Assembly (NCBI RefSeq): GCF_003349955.1
Contig: NZ_QLKQ01000058.1
Coordinates: forward strand, 1 to 48,022
Source of the DNA: Azospirillum brasilense
GTDB taxonomy: Bacteria > Pseudomonadota > Alphaproteobacteria > Azospirillales > Azospirillaceae
Direction: 5' to 3'
Length of the DNA stretch: 48,022 nt
The translations under genes and the position numbers were made by a program. Numbering within the stretch: the first letter of the stretch is position 1; every line of letters begins with the position of its first letter. Below are positions 17,676 to 27,596 of this stretch, piece by piece. The notes under the pieces were generated by a model that was given only the letters and a program-made list of their open reading frames with translations, was not told where the DNA came from and did no database searches.

Positions 17676-18642
17676 ATGAAGGATTTGAGCAGCCAGGACG
17701 CCAGCGCGATGCCCGCCGAACCGGTCTCCCTGCCCGAGGGCAAGCCGGGCGGACGCCTGATGCTGTTCGCCAAGCTGGCGGTGACCCTGGCGGTTCTCGG
17801 CGTGCTGGGCGCCAACGCCGACTGGCCGGCGCTGCTGGCGCGGGTCGCCGGAGCGGACCCCGTCTGGCTGGCGGCCGGCTTCACGGCAAAGCTGCTGGCC
17901 GTGGTCTGCGCGGGGGAGCGGTGGCGCGATGCCCTGTGGGCCGCGGGCGAACGGGTGTCGCATGGCTTGGCGATGCGGCTGATGTTCACCGGCCTGTTCT
18001 TCGGTCAGGTGTTGCCGGGGGCGCTGGGCGGCGACGTGGTGCGCGGCTGGCTGACCTACCGGGGCGGGGCGTCCTCCGCCGCCGTGGTGCTGGCGCTGGT
18101 TCTGGACCGGCTGCTGGCGCTGGTCGGCTGCGTCCTCCTCCTGTTCCTCGGCCTGCCGCATCTCGTCGCCACCGCGCCGCCTGCGGTTGCCTGGGCCGGG
18201 CCGGCGGCGGTCCTGTTGCTCGCGGTTGCCATGGTCGTTGGGCTCCAGGCGGACCGCCTCCCGCTGCCGAACCTCCTGCTGCGTCCGCCGGTCCGGGCGC
18301 TCCAGGCGCAGGTCGCGCGATTGCGCGCGGCGCTGCTCAGTCGGGCGGCGCTGGCGGGGCTGCTGCACAGCGCGGCGGTGCATCTGTGCACCGTCTTCGC
18401 GGTGATCGCCTACGCCCAGGCGCTGGGCATTCCCGTGCGGGTCCTGGACGCGCTGGCCGTCGTGCCGATGACCATCTTCGCGGCGGCGCTGCCCATTTCG
18501 CTGAACGGCTGGGGCGTGCGGGAAGGGGCCTTCGTGGCCGGTTTCGCGCTCTACGGCCTGGGCGCCACCGACGCGCTGGCCCTGTCGCTGATGATCGGGC
18601 TGTCGGTCACCCTGTCGTCGCTGCCGGGCGGCCTGCTCTGGC

Positions 18643-18671
<29 letters not shown>
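17676..18671 (+). CDS. Lysylphosphatidylglycerol synthase-type transmembrane protein
   Basis: A 331-residue polytopic membrane protein with about eight hydrophobic segments and the LPG_synthase_TM (formerly UPF0104) motifs. These include GERWRDALW, FFGQVLPGALGGDVVRGWL and NGWGVREGAFV. The soluble aminoacyl-transferase domain of MprF is absent, so lysyl-lipid synthesis is not implied. Stand-alone members are thought to act as lipid flippases or as glycan-associated membrane proteins. Its place after a ligase and a GT9 enzyme suggests a role in envelope glycan or lipid handling. The start at 17676 is by hydrophobicity; an in-frame GTG at 17649 is possible. The 3' end overlaps convergent queG by 29 bases. 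Confidence 0.82.
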
Positions 18672-19704
<1,033 letters not shown>

Positions 19705-19724
19705 GGTGGTTTTGAACGGCTTAG

Positions 19725-19842
19725 CCCTCTCCCCTCTGGGGAGAGGGTGGCCCGGAGGGCCGGTGAGGGGGATGCCCATGGCGTGAGGTTCGGCAGAAGC
19801 GCACCCCCCTCACCCTGACCCTCTCCCCAGAGGGGAGAGGGG
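19725..19842. repeat. Inverted pair of palindromic intergenic repeats between queF and queG
   Basis: The left copy begins CCCTCTCCCCTCTGGGGAGA (19725-19744), continues GGG and runs on through GTGAGGGGG (about 19769). The right copy (19803-19842) is nearly its reverse complement and ends CCAGAGGGGAGAGGGG. Each copy is itself a palindrome and together they can form a large cruciform or hairpin. Such CCCTCTCC/GGAGAGGG elements are common in intergenic DNA of high-GC proteobacteria. Here the element may attenuate transcription between queF and queG. Confidence 0.8.
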
Positions 19843-19866
19843 ATTTAGGAGGGTTACACTCCCGGA

Positions 19867-20331
19867 TCAGCCGCGGCCACGGTAGGTCTGGACGTCCTGC
19901 GACGGAATCCACACGCCCTTCGGCGGCTCGCCGGTGGCGTAGAACACGTCGATGGGGATGCCGCCGCGCGGGTACCAGTAGCCGCCGATGCGCAGCCACA
20001 CCGGCTTCAGCTCGTCCACCAGACGCTTGCCGATGCCGACCGTGCAGGCCTCGTGGAAGGCGCCGTGGTTGCGGAAGCTGGTCAGGAACAGCTTCAGCGA
20101 CTTCGACTCCACCAGCCACTCGCCCGGCACGTAGTCGATGACCAGATGGGCGAAGTCGGGCTGGCCGGTGATCGGGCAGAGCGAGGTGAACTCCGGCGCC
20201 GTGAAGCGCACGACGTAGGTCTCGCCGGGGTTCGGATTCGGCACGCGCTCCAGCACCGCCTCCTCCGGCGTCTTCGGCTGGACGGTGGCGCCGCCGAGCT
20301 GGGTCAGGCCGGAATAGATGGTCTCAGACAT
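19867..20331 (-). CDS. queF: NADPH-dependent 7-cyano-7-deazaguanine reductase
   Basis: A 154-residue single-domain (type I) QueF. It reduces the nitrile preQ0 to preQ1, the base that Tgt inserts into tRNA. The thioimide-forming cysteine is in FTSLCPITGQPDF (C52, with D59), and the QueF motif is ESKSLKLFLTSFRNHGAFHE (75-94). The ATG at 20331 overlaps the end of tgt by 8 bases; GGA lies just upstream inside tgt. This indicates translational coupling in the queA-tgt-queF unit. Confidence 0.95.
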   Translation of the reverse strand: MSETIYSGLTQLGGATVQPKTPEEAVLERVPNPNPGETYVVRFTAPEFTSLCPITGQPDFAHLVIDYVPGEWLVESKSLKLFLTSFRNHGAFHEACTVGIGKRLVDELKPVWLRIGGYWYPRGGIPIDVFYATGEPPKGVWIPSQDVQTYRGRG

Positions 20332-21517
20332 CGGCGGATTCCTTCTTCGCGGGTTTCGCCGGCTTGGCTTTCAGGTGGGCCAGCGGGTCTTCGGTGGCCG
20401 GGATGTCGCCCTCGTTCAGGCGGGCCTCCAGCGCGCTCGCGACCTCCTCGAAGCGGCCGTCCTCGATGGCCTGCCGAAGCTCGGCCATCAGGTCCTGGTA
20501 GTAATGCAGGTTGTGCCAGGTCAGCAGCATCGGCCCCAGCATCTCGCCCGCCTTGAACAGGTGGTGCAGATAGGCGCGGCTGTGGTTGCGGCACGCCGGG
20601 CAACCGCACTCCTCGTCGAGCGGTCGCTCGTCGTGGGCGTGGCGGGCGTTGCGGATGTTGATGGTGCCGCGCCGCACGAAGGCCTGGCCGGTGCGGCCCG
20701 AGCGGGTGGGCATCACGCAGTCGAACATGTCGACGCCGCGCCGCACCGCTCCGATCAGGTCGCTGGGACGGCCGACGCCCATCAGGTAGCGCGGGCGCTC
20801 CTTGACCATCAGCGGCTCGGTGAAGTCGAGCACGGTGAACATCGTCTCCTGGCCCTCGCCCACGGCCAGCCCGCCGATGGCGTAGCCGTCGAAGCCGATC
20901 TCGCTCAGGGCCGCCACGCTCTCGGCGCGCAGGTCGGCGTAGACGCCGCCCTGGACGATGCCGAACAGGCCGTAGCCGGGCCGCTCGACGAAGGCGTCCT
21001 TGCTGCGCCTGGCCCAGCGCATCGACAGGCGCATGGACGAAGCCGCCTGCGCCTCCGTCGCCGGAAAGGGCGTGCACTCGTCCAGGCACATGGTGATGTT
21101 GCTGTCCAGCAGGTGCTGGATCTGGATCGAGCGTTCCGGCGTCAGATGATGCTTGCTGCCGTCGAGGTGGGATTTGAAGGTCACCCCCTCCTCGGTCATG
21201 GTGCGCAGGTCCGACAGGGACATGACCTGGAAACCGCCGCTGTCCGTCAGGATCGGCTTGTCCCAGTTCATGAAGCGGTGCAGGCCGCCCAACTGCCCGA
21301 CGCGCTCCGCCGTGGGGCGCAGCATCAGGTGGTAGGTGTTGCCCAACAGGATTTCCGCACCGGTGGACTTGACCGCATCGCTGGTCATCGCCTTGACGGT
21401 GGCGGCGGTGCCCACGGGCATGAAGGCCGGCGTGTTGATGACGCCGTGCGCGGTGGAGACCCGTCCGCGCCGGGCGCGCCTGTCGGTCTTCAGAAGCTCG
21501 AACCCGATCCCGGTCAT
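20324..21517 (-). CDS. tgt: Queuine tRNA-ribosyltransferase
   Basis: A 397-residue bacterial Tgt that swaps guanine-34 for preQ1 in GUN-anticodon tRNAs. Catalytic residues are visible in ILTDSGGFQVMS (D92) and DMFDCVMPTRSGR (nucleophile D266). The zinc site is C304, C306, C309 and H335 in CGCPACRNHSRAYLHHL and LLTWHNLHYY. The C-terminus carries a Lys/Ala/Pro-rich extension beyond the usual end. Its ATG shares one base with the queA stop (TGATG), and GGAGGG lies within the end of queA. Confidence 0.95.
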   Translation of the reverse strand: MTGIGFELLKTDRRARRGRVSTAHGVINTPAFMPVGTAATVKAMTSDAVKSTGAEILLGNTYHLMLRPTAERVGQLGGLHRFMNWDKPILTDSGGFQVMSLSDLRTMTEEGVTFKSHLDGSKHHLTPERSIQIQHLLDSNITMCLDECTPFPATEAQAASSMRLSMRWARRSKDAFVERPGYGLFGIVQGGVYADLRAESVAALSEIGFDGYAIGGLAVGEGQETMFTVLDFTEPLMVKERPRYLMGVGRPSDLIGAVRRGVDMFDCVMPTRSGRTGQAFVRRGTINIRNARHAHDERPLDEECGCPACRNHSRAYLHHLFKAGEMLGPMLLTWHNLHYYQDLMAELRQAIEDGRFEEVASALEARLNEGDIPATEDPLAHLKAKPAKPAKKESADV

Positions 21518-22536
21518 CACACCCTCCGGAGCAGCGACGCGTCGCCGTAGCTGAAGAAACGATAGTTCTGGCCGATGGCGTGCGCGTAGGCCGCCTTCAT
21601 CCTGTCCATGCCCGCGAAGGCGCAGACCAGCATGAACAGGGTGGAGCGGGGCAGGTGGAAGTTGGTCAACAGCAGATCCACGATCTTGAAGCGGTAGCCG
21701 GGGGTGATGAAGATGTCGGTGTCGCCGCTGAAGGCCCGGATGCTGCGGTCGTCCAGCCCCGCCGTCTCCAGGATGCGCAGCGCCGTGGTGCCGACCGAGA
21801 CGATCCGCCCGCCGGCGGCGCGGGTGGCGTTGATGGCCTCGGCGGTCTCCGTGGAAATCTCGCCCCACTCGCTGTGCATGCGGTGCTCGGCGATGTCGTC
21901 CACCTTCACCGGCAGGAAGGTGCCGGCCCCGACATGCAGCGTCACCGGCACGCGGCGGATGCCGCGCGCGTCGAGCGCCGCCAGAAGCTCCGGCGTGAAA
22001 TGCAGCCCGGCGGTGGGAGCGGCGACGGCGCCCTCGCGGGCGGCGAAGACGGTCTGGTAGTCGGCCGCGTCCTGCTCGTCCGCCTCGCGCCGGATGTAGG
22101 GGGGCAGGGGCATCCGGCCGTGGCGGTGCAGCGCCTCCATCAGTTCCGGCCCGGCCTTGGAGAAGCGCAGGCGCACCTCCATCCCGTCCTTGGCGACGAC
22201 CTCCGCCGCGAAGTCCTCGGCGATGGCGATCACGTCGCCGGGCTTCAGCCGCTTGCCGGGGCGGGCGAAGGTCGCCCACTCCCGCTCGCCCTCGCGCTTG
22301 TGGAGCGTGATCTCCACCCGCACTTCGCCGCGCCGGCCGTCCAGCCGGGCGGGGATGACGCGGGTGTCGTTGACGACCATCAGGTCGCCCGGCTCCAGCA
22401 GGGCGGGCAGGTCGCGCACGGTGCGGTCGTGCAGACGCTCCGCCACGTCGAGCAGACGGGCGGCGTCACGCGGCTTGGCCGGATGCTCGGCGATGCGGTC
22501 CGGCGGAAGGTCGAAGTCGAAATCGGCGGTCTTCAT
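21517..22536 (-). CDS. queA: S-adenosylmethionine:tRNA ribosyltransferase-isomerase
   Basis: A 339-residue enzyme that transfers and isomerises the ribosyl part of SAM onto preQ1-tRNA, giving epoxyqueuosine. Family blocks include FDFDLPPDRIAEHPAKPRDAARLL, VVNDTRVIPARL, APTAGLHFTPELL, HVGAGTFLPV and TNFHLPRSTLFMLV. The length is typical. It is the first gene of the queA-tgt-queF(-queG) unit; its promoter should lie in the 57 bases before 22594. Genes for preQ0 synthesis (queC/D/E, folE) are not in the window. Confidence 0.95.
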   Translation of the reverse strand: MKTADFDFDLPPDRIAEHPAKPRDAARLLDVAERLHDRTVRDLPALLEPGDLMVVNDTRVIPARLDGRRGEVRVEITLHKREGEREWATFARPGKRLKPGDVIAIAEDFAAEVVAKDGMEVRLRFSKAGPELMEALHRHGRMPLPPYIRREADEQDAADYQTVFAAREGAVAAPTAGLHFTPELLAALDARGIRRVPVTLHVGAGTFLPVKVDDIAEHRMHSEWGEISTETAEAINATRAAGGRIVSVGTTALRILETAGLDDRSIRAFSGDTDIFITPGYRFKIVDLLLTNFHLPRSTLFMLVCAFAGMDRMKAAYAHAIGQNYRFFSYGDASLLRRV

Positions 22537-22593
22537 GGGAGCCGCTCGTATAGACCAAAGCGGTGGGACGGGGGAAGCATTACGAGTCGGCGG

Positions 22594-23940
22594 CTATTCG
22601 GGCAAAGGGAGGGCCTGGGCGGTCAGGGCGGCGGTCTGGCGGGCGTGCAGGACGTCCACGTCGAAGCCCTGGATCATCTCCTGGAACAGGCGGTACCAGT
22701 TCACCTCGGCCTGGAGATGCAGGAAGACGGAGCCCAGACCGATGGCCGCGCGGTCCATGAAGACGAACTCCCGCGGCACCTCCACACCGCCGACGCGGCG
22801 CAGCTCGGCATGGACCTTGGCGGCGGTCTCGCGGCCGTAATGGCCGGAGTTGGTCTCCTCGATGCGGCGGCTGCGGTCGTCCATGATCGGGGCGTAGACG
22901 AAGCGCGCCCAGATGTTCAGAACGTCCACCAGCTCCTTGGTCGGGTTGGCGAAGCCCCAGGTGCGGTAGGCCTCCACCGCCTTGTCCTGGTTGCCGGTCT
23001 GCAGCGCGTCGTAAAGGTCGATCACCCCTTTCACGAAGCGCGCCGGGAAGACGCGGACGCAGCCGAAATCCAGCAGGTTGATCCCGCGGTCGGGCCGCAC
23101 CGTGTAGTTCCCCAGATGCGGGTCGCCGTGGATGATCCCGTAGCCGTAGAAGGGTATGTACCAAGCGCGGAACATGTTCATCGCCAGCGCGTCGCGGGCG
23201 TCCGGATGGTCCTTGACGAAGTCCAGGATCTTGCGCCCCTCCACCCATTCCAGCGTCAGCAGGCGGCGGGTGGACAGGTCCGGCACCACCGCCGGCACAT
23301 GGACGCCGGAGGTGTCGGCCAGCATGGCGCGGTAGAGGCGGGCGTGCTTGGCCTCGCGCTCGTAATCCAGCTCCTCGCGCAGCCGTGCGCCGATCTCCGC
23401 CTGGATCTGCTTAGTGGAGATGGCGCTGTCGGTGCGCTCGAAGATGGCGAAGATCAGGCCGAGCTGGCGCAGGTCCGCCTCCACCGCGGAGGCCATGTCC
23501 GGGTACTGGAGCTTGCAGGCGAGATTCTGCCCGTCCAGCCCGACGGCCCGGTGCACCTGCCCCAGCGAGGCGGCGGCGGCGGCGGTCTGTTCGAAGTGCC
23601 GGAAGCGCTTGTGCCAGGCGGGACCCAGCTCGCTCGCCATGCGGCGCTTGACGAAGGGCCAGCCCATCGACGGCGCGTCGGCCTGGAGTTGGGACAGCTC
23701 CTGCACATACTCGCGGGGCAGGGCGTCGGGGATGGTGGACAGCAGTTGCGCCACCTTCATCAGCGGCCCTTTCAGCCCGCCCAGCGCAGCGCGCAGTTCG
23801 GCGGCGTGGCGATCCCGCTCCAGGGGGATGCCCAGCACCCGTTCTCCGGCGAAACGGGCCGCAAGGCCCCCCACGGCGGTCCCGACCCGCGCATACCGCG
23901 CGATCCGGCCGCCAAGCCTGTTCTCATCCGTGTTCGGCAT
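22594..23940 (-). CDS. ABC1/UbiB (AarF) family atypical protein kinase
   Basis: A 448-residue ADCK-type atypical kinase. It has KVAQLLS (62-68) in the KxGQ position, with alanine instead of glycine. The alanine-rich loop AAAASLGQVHRA (121-132), the lysine in ACKLQYP (K143), the catalytic loop HGDPHLGNY and the metal-binding LLDFG are all present. UbiB relatives are ATPases that support ubiquinone synthesis or quinone/lipid extraction. It lacks the C-terminal membrane segments of UbiB itself, so it is closer to the AarF/ADCK3-like soluble group. No SD is evident at the start. It is divergent from the chemoreceptor at 24272. Confidence 0.87.
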   Translation of the reverse strand: MPNTDENRLGGRIARYARVGTAVGGLAARFAGERVLGIPLERDRHAAELRAALGGLKGPLMKVAQLLSTIPDALPREYVQELSQLQADAPSMGWPFVKRRMASELGPAWHKRFRHFEQTAAAAASLGQVHRAVGLDGQNLACKLQYPDMASAVEADLRQLGLIFAIFERTDSAISTKQIQAEIGARLREELDYEREAKHARLYRAMLADTSGVHVPAVVPDLSTRRLLTLEWVEGRKILDFVKDHPDARDALAMNMFRAWYIPFYGYGIIHGDPHLGNYTVRPDRGINLLDFGCVRVFPARFVKGVIDLYDALQTGNQDKAVEAYRTWGFANPTKELVDVLNIWARFVYAPIMDDRSRRIEETNSGHYGRETAAKVHAELRRVGGVEVPREFVFMDRAAIGLGSVFLHLQAEVNWYRLFQEMIQGFDVDVLHARQTAALTAQALPLPE

Positions 23941-24271
23941 GCCGAATAGGTGGGTGCGGCGGGGCCGAAAGGCGAGTCCCCCGGCGACGTTCCGGCGTCG
24001 CGGACCGGTCCGGTCACCGCCATCGGCACCCGGCGCTCGTCGCGCCGAATCTCAGAAACGCGGCGGCGTCTTCTGGTCCCCATTTTCTTTCGTGCTCAAA
24101 TGGATCCGGGGCATAACAGCGCGCTATCAAAGATTGAGTATTTCCTTTTTCAGTGCCTCGACCTTCGTTTCATTAAATTCAAGCGACAGAGAGTGCGTTT
24201 TAATTCTTTCATAATCAATCGGTCCGCATACCGGAGTATGTGGCGCGAAGCCCGGTGCAACGGGGGAACAG
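23941..24271. other. Divergent promoter region, locally AT-rich
   Basis: A 331-base gap between two divergent genes. The half near the kinase gene is GC-rich, but about 24105-24225 is clearly AT-rich against the rest of the window (runs such as TTTCCTTTTT and TTTTAATTCTTTCATAAT). It should hold the chemoreceptor promoter. I found no FliA-type (TAAA...GCCGATAA) or strong sigma-70 pair. A CATAC-N4-GTATG palindrome lies at 24227-24240. No coding frame is supported. Confidence 0.6.
24227..24240. promoter_or_regulatory. CATAC-N4-GTATG palindrome before the chemoreceptor gene
   Basis: A perfect 5+5 inverted repeat with spacer CGGA, ending 31 bases before the chemoreceptor start. The same CATAC-N4-GTATG motif occurs once more in the window, at 30502-30515. 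It could be an operator half-site pair or a small RNA hairpin in the 5' leader. No known regulator is assigned. Confidence 0.45.
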
Positions 24272-25954
24272 ATGCGGTTTCAGGACTTCCGGATCGTCAA
24301 CAAGGTGCTTCTGGTGATCGGCCTGATGGCCATGCTTGCGGTTGCGTTGAGCACCAACGGGCTGGTCCGGATGGGAAACCTTGATCAGAGCTACACCAAC
24401 CTGATCAACGGCGAGGCCAAGGCGAGCCTGTGGCTCGCCCGCGGCACCTCGACGCTCAACGAGACCGGGCGGCTGCTCTACACCATGATTGCCGAAGCGG
24501 ACCCGGCGCGCATGCGCAGTCTGGCCGAGGAGATCGTCCGGCAGGAAAAGCTGCTCGACCAGCGACTGGACATGGCCGGGAAGACGCTCCCGTCGCTGGC
24601 TGCCGACATCGCCGCCGCGCACCAGCAAACCGGCGTCATGTCCAAGATCGCGGAAGAGGTCCGCTCTCTGACCCTGGGCGGCAAGGACCAGGAGGCAATG
24701 GCCGTGATGGGAAAGCGGTATGAACCCGCTTTCCTCGATCTTCTGTCCCGCATGCGCGCACTTCTGGAAAGGGCGGACAAGGATCTCGACAGCGCCGCCG
24801 ACATGGCAACGGCCGGCTATCAGGACTCGCGCCTGTGGACGATGATCGCCGGCGCCGTGGGCATCGTCGTCTGTCTTGGGCTGGCGATCCTGCTGACCCG
24901 CCGCACCATCGCCGGCCCCATCGAGCGGCTTACGGGTGCGATGCGGGCGCTTGCGGACGGCAATCTCGACACGATCGTCGAGGGGCAGGGCCGCGGCGAC
25001 GAAATCGGCGGCATGTCGACGGCTCTCCAGGTGTTCAAGGACTCCGCCATCGAAAAGCGCCGCCTGGAGGCTGCGGAGAAGGAGGAATCCGCCCGCCGCG
25101 GCGAACGCCAGCGCCGGATCGAGGAGGTGACCCGCCGCTTCGATGGGATCGTCACCGGATTGCTCGACCGGGTCACCGCCTCCGCGCGAACCCTGCACAC
25201 GGCGTCGGACAGTCTGTCCGCCACCGCCGAGGAAACCCAGCGGCAGAGCGCCACCGTTTCGTCGGCCGCCGAACAGGCGACGACCAACGTGGAAACCGTG
25301 GCGGCGGCCGGCAACGAGTTGACCGCGTCGATCCACGAGATCGCCCGGCAGGTCTCCGACGGCAGCGCCATCGCCACGACCGCCGACCGTGACGCCGCCG
25401 CGGCGAATCACAAGATCGGCAGCCTCGCCGACGCGGTGGCCAGGATCGGCGAGGTGACGAGCCTCATCCAGAACATCGCCTCGCAGACCAACCTGCTGGC
25501 GCTGAACGCGACCATCGAGGCCGCCAGGGCTGGAGAGGCCGGCAAGGGCTTCGCCGTCGTCGCCTCCGAGGTGAAGAGCCTCGCCAACCAGACGGCCAAG
25601 GCGACCGAGGAGATCGCCGCCCAGATCACCGCCATTCAGACCGAGACCGCCGTGGCGGTGGCGGCCATCCGGGGCATCTCCGCGACCACCGTGCGGATGA
25701 GGGAACTGACCACGAGCATAGCCGGCGCCGTCGAACAGCAGGGGGCGGCCACGACCGAGATCGTCCGCAACGTCGACGAAGCCGCGCAGGGGACGCGCGT
25801 CGTGGCCGACAACATCATCGACGTCGCCCGGGCGGCCTCCGACACCGGGCGCATGGCCGGCGACGTCTTCAAGGCCGCCAGCGACGTGCAGGAGGAGAGC
25901 GAAACGCTGCGGGTGGAGGTTGAGCGCTTCCTGCAACAGGTGCACGCGGCATAA
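24272..25954 (+). CDS. Methyl-accepting chemotaxis protein (four-helix-bundle sensor)
   Basis: A 560-residue chemoreceptor with classical topology: TM1 about 10-30, a 155-residue helical periplasmic domain (4HB_MCP size), and TM2 about 188-208. HAMP follows (GPIERLTGAMRALADGNLD), then the signalling domain with tip IASQTNLLALNATIEAARAG near 402. It ends ERFLQQVHAA with no CheR-tethering pentapeptide. The ligand is unknown. GGGGGAACAG precedes the ATG. The signalling domain closely resembles that of the 800-residue receptor at 12951, while the sensors differ. It converges on the FAD oxidoreductase gene with 40 bases between stops. Confidence 0.93.
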   Translation: MRFQDFRIVNKVLLVIGLMAMLAVALSTNGLVRMGNLDQSYTNLINGEAKASLWLARGTSTLNETGRLLYTMIAEADPARMRSLAEEIVRQEKLLDQRLDMAGKTLPSLAADIAAAHQQTGVMSKIAEEVRSLTLGGKDQEAMAVMGKRYEPAFLDLLSRMRALLERADKDLDSAADMATAGYQDSRLWTMIAGAVGIVVCLGLAILLTRRTIAGPIERLTGAMRALADGNLDTIVEGQGRGDEIGGMSTALQVFKDSAIEKRRLEAAEKEESARRGERQRRIEEVTRRFDGIVTGLLDRVTASARTLHTASDSLSATAEETQRQSATVSSAAEQATTNVETVAAAGNELTASIHEIARQVSDGSAIATTADRDAAAANHKIGSLADAVARIGEVTSLIQNIASQTNLLALNATIEAARAGEAGKGFAVVASEVKSLANQTAKATEEIAAQITAIQTETAVAVAAIRGISATTVRMRELTTSIAGAVEQQGAATTEIVRNVDEAAQGTRVVADNIIDVARAASDTGRMAGDVFKAASDVQEESETLRVEVERFLQQVHAA

Positions 25955-25970
25955 CGCCGGTAACCCGGCG
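25955..25970. terminator. Short hairpin between convergent genes
   Basis: CGCCGG-TAAC-CCGGCG is a perfect 6-base stem directly at the chemoreceptor stop codon and 25 bases from the oxidoreductase stop on the other strand. No T-run follows on either side, so it would be a weak, possibly Rho-assisted, terminator. Confidence 0.35.
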
Positions 25971-25994
25971 CCACCGTTCCGCAGGGGCGCCGGC

Positions 25995-27419
25995 TCACCC
26001 GCCTGGCGCGATGTTCTGGTTCACGCAGAACAGGTTGGCCGGATCGTATTTCGTCTTCAGCGCCCGCAGGCGCTCGTAGTTCGGCCCGTAGGCGGCCTGG
26101 ACGCGCTGCTCGTCGTCGGTGACGAAGTTCACGTAGACTCCGCCCGTGGCGTAGCGGGCGGTGCGGTCGGACACGCCGCGCGCCCATTGGATGCAGGCGC
26201 CGTCCTCCGGCGGGGTGTTCCAGCGCGCGTGCACGTTCATGACGAACAGGGCGTCGCGGTGCGGGTAGGCGGTGGCGTCCGCCGGCACACGGTTGGCCGC
26301 CGCACCAAGCAGGCCGACAAAGATCTCGCACTGGTCGGAGGGCAGTCTCCCGGCTTCCTCGACCAGCAGGTCGATCAACCTGTCCTCAAGCCCGGTGAAG
26401 TTCTGCGATTTCCAGTAGTTCCGCGCGCCCGGCACCAGGAGCGGGTCGAAGGCCGCCTGCCACGCCGCGTAGGGCATGAGGCCGACATGCGCGCCGACGG
26501 GCGTGCCCAGCGACAGCACCGGTTCCAGCGCCTTGCGGGCCGCCGCCTCGTCGTCTCCGGCGCAGATGACGGGCATGACCACCACTTCCTTGCCGTGTAC
26601 ATCCTGCGGCAGGAAGGGCAGGGGCGGCGCCTTGCGCAGCACCATCCAGACGGTGGCCTCGTCCGGCAGGGCCGCCGTGGCGTCGCGGTAGCGGCGCATC
26701 AGGTCGCCGGCCCCGGCGAAGGGATGGACGACCAGCCCGGCGAACACCATCGGTCCCACGGAATGCAGGCGGAAGGTGAAGGAGGTGACGACGCCGAAGT
26801 TGCCGCCGCCGCCGCGGATCGCCCAGAAAAGGTCTTCGTTCTCGTCGGCGCTGGCGCGCAGGAACTTTCCATCGGCGGTGACCACGTCGGCGGCCAGCAG
26901 ATTGTCCACGGTCAGCCCATATTTGCGGGTCAGCCAGCCGAAGCCACCGCCCAGCGTCAGACCGGCGATGCCGGTGGTGGAGTTGATGCCGACCGGCACG
27001 GCCAGCCCGAAGGCCTGAGTCTCCCGGTCGAGGTCGCCCAGCGTGGCGCCGGGCGCCACCCGCGCCGTCCGGCTGACCGGATCGACATGGACGAAGCGCA
27101 GGGCGCCGAGGTCGATCAGCAGGCCGCCGTCGCACAGTGAGTTGCCGGCGATGTTGTGGCCGCCGCCGCGCACGGAGACCAGCAGCCCGTTCTCCCGCGC
27201 GAAGCGCACCGCCTGCATGACGTCGGCGGCGCCGGCGCAGCGGGCGATCAGGCCGGGCCGGCGGTCGATCATCGCGTTCCAGATCGTCCGGGCCTCGTCA
27301 TAGCCCGGCGACTGCGGGGTCAGCAGCGGGCCGCGCAGGCGGGCGGCAAGATCGTTGACGGCGTCCTCGGAAAGGGTCGCGTCCCGCCGGTCGGCGGTGC
27401 GAAGCGTGAAATCGCCCAT
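25995..27419 (-). CDS. FAD-binding oxidoreductase, berberine bridge enzyme-like
   Basis: A 474-residue PCMH-type flavoprotein. The FAD domain shows SVRGGGHNIAGNSLCDGG, where H88 fits the histidine that carries 8-alpha-linked FAD, and GIAGLTLGGGFGWLTRKYGL. The C-terminal BBE block reads YERLRALKTKYDPANLFCVNQNI. The cysteine that gives a second flavin bond in some plant and fungal members is not evident at the LGGG motif, so mono-covalent FAD is inferred. It has no signal peptide. The substrate is unknown; the family oxidises sugars, alcohols and alkaloids. ATG 27419 (GGGAGG upstream) is preferred over TTG 27422. Confidence 0.87.
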   Translation of the reverse strand: MGDFTLRTADRRDATLSEDAVNDLAARLRGPLLTPQSPGYDEARTIWNAMIDRRPGLIARCAGAADVMQAVRFARENGLLVSVRGGGHNIAGNSLCDGGLLIDLGALRFVHVDPVSRTARVAPGATLGDLDRETQAFGLAVPVGINSTTGIAGLTLGGGFGWLTRKYGLTVDNLLAADVVTADGKFLRASADENEDLFWAIRGGGGNFGVVTSFTFRLHSVGPMVFAGLVVHPFAGAGDLMRRYRDATAALPDEATVWMVLRKAPPLPFLPQDVHGKEVVVMPVICAGDDEAAARKALEPVLSLGTPVGAHVGLMPYAAWQAAFDPLLVPGARNYWKSQNFTGLEDRLIDLLVEEAGRLPSDQCEIFVGLLGAAANRVPADATAYPHRDALFVMNVHARWNTPPEDGACIQWARGVSDRTARYATGGVYVNFVTDDEQRVQAAYGPNYERLRALKTKYDPANLFCVNQNIAPGG

Positions 27420-27596
27420 CAAGCACCTCCCACGTCAAAGCAGCAATTTTCGCGAATATCCGGAGTGGATCGGCGCAACAAGGGTAAAGTTTCGCCCCTG
27501 TACAGGCCATCCGGGAAAGGACTCCCTCCGGTGTTCTTCCGGACGGAGCCACCCCTCAATTCGGTGTTCGCGCGGCTTTGACGGTGGGAGGGGGGA

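Noticed and set aside
23920..23935. GTTC-N8-GTTC at the kinase gene start as an SOS (LexA) box.
   Set aside because: The alphaproteobacterial box needs a 7-base spacer; this one has 8 and lies in coding sequence.
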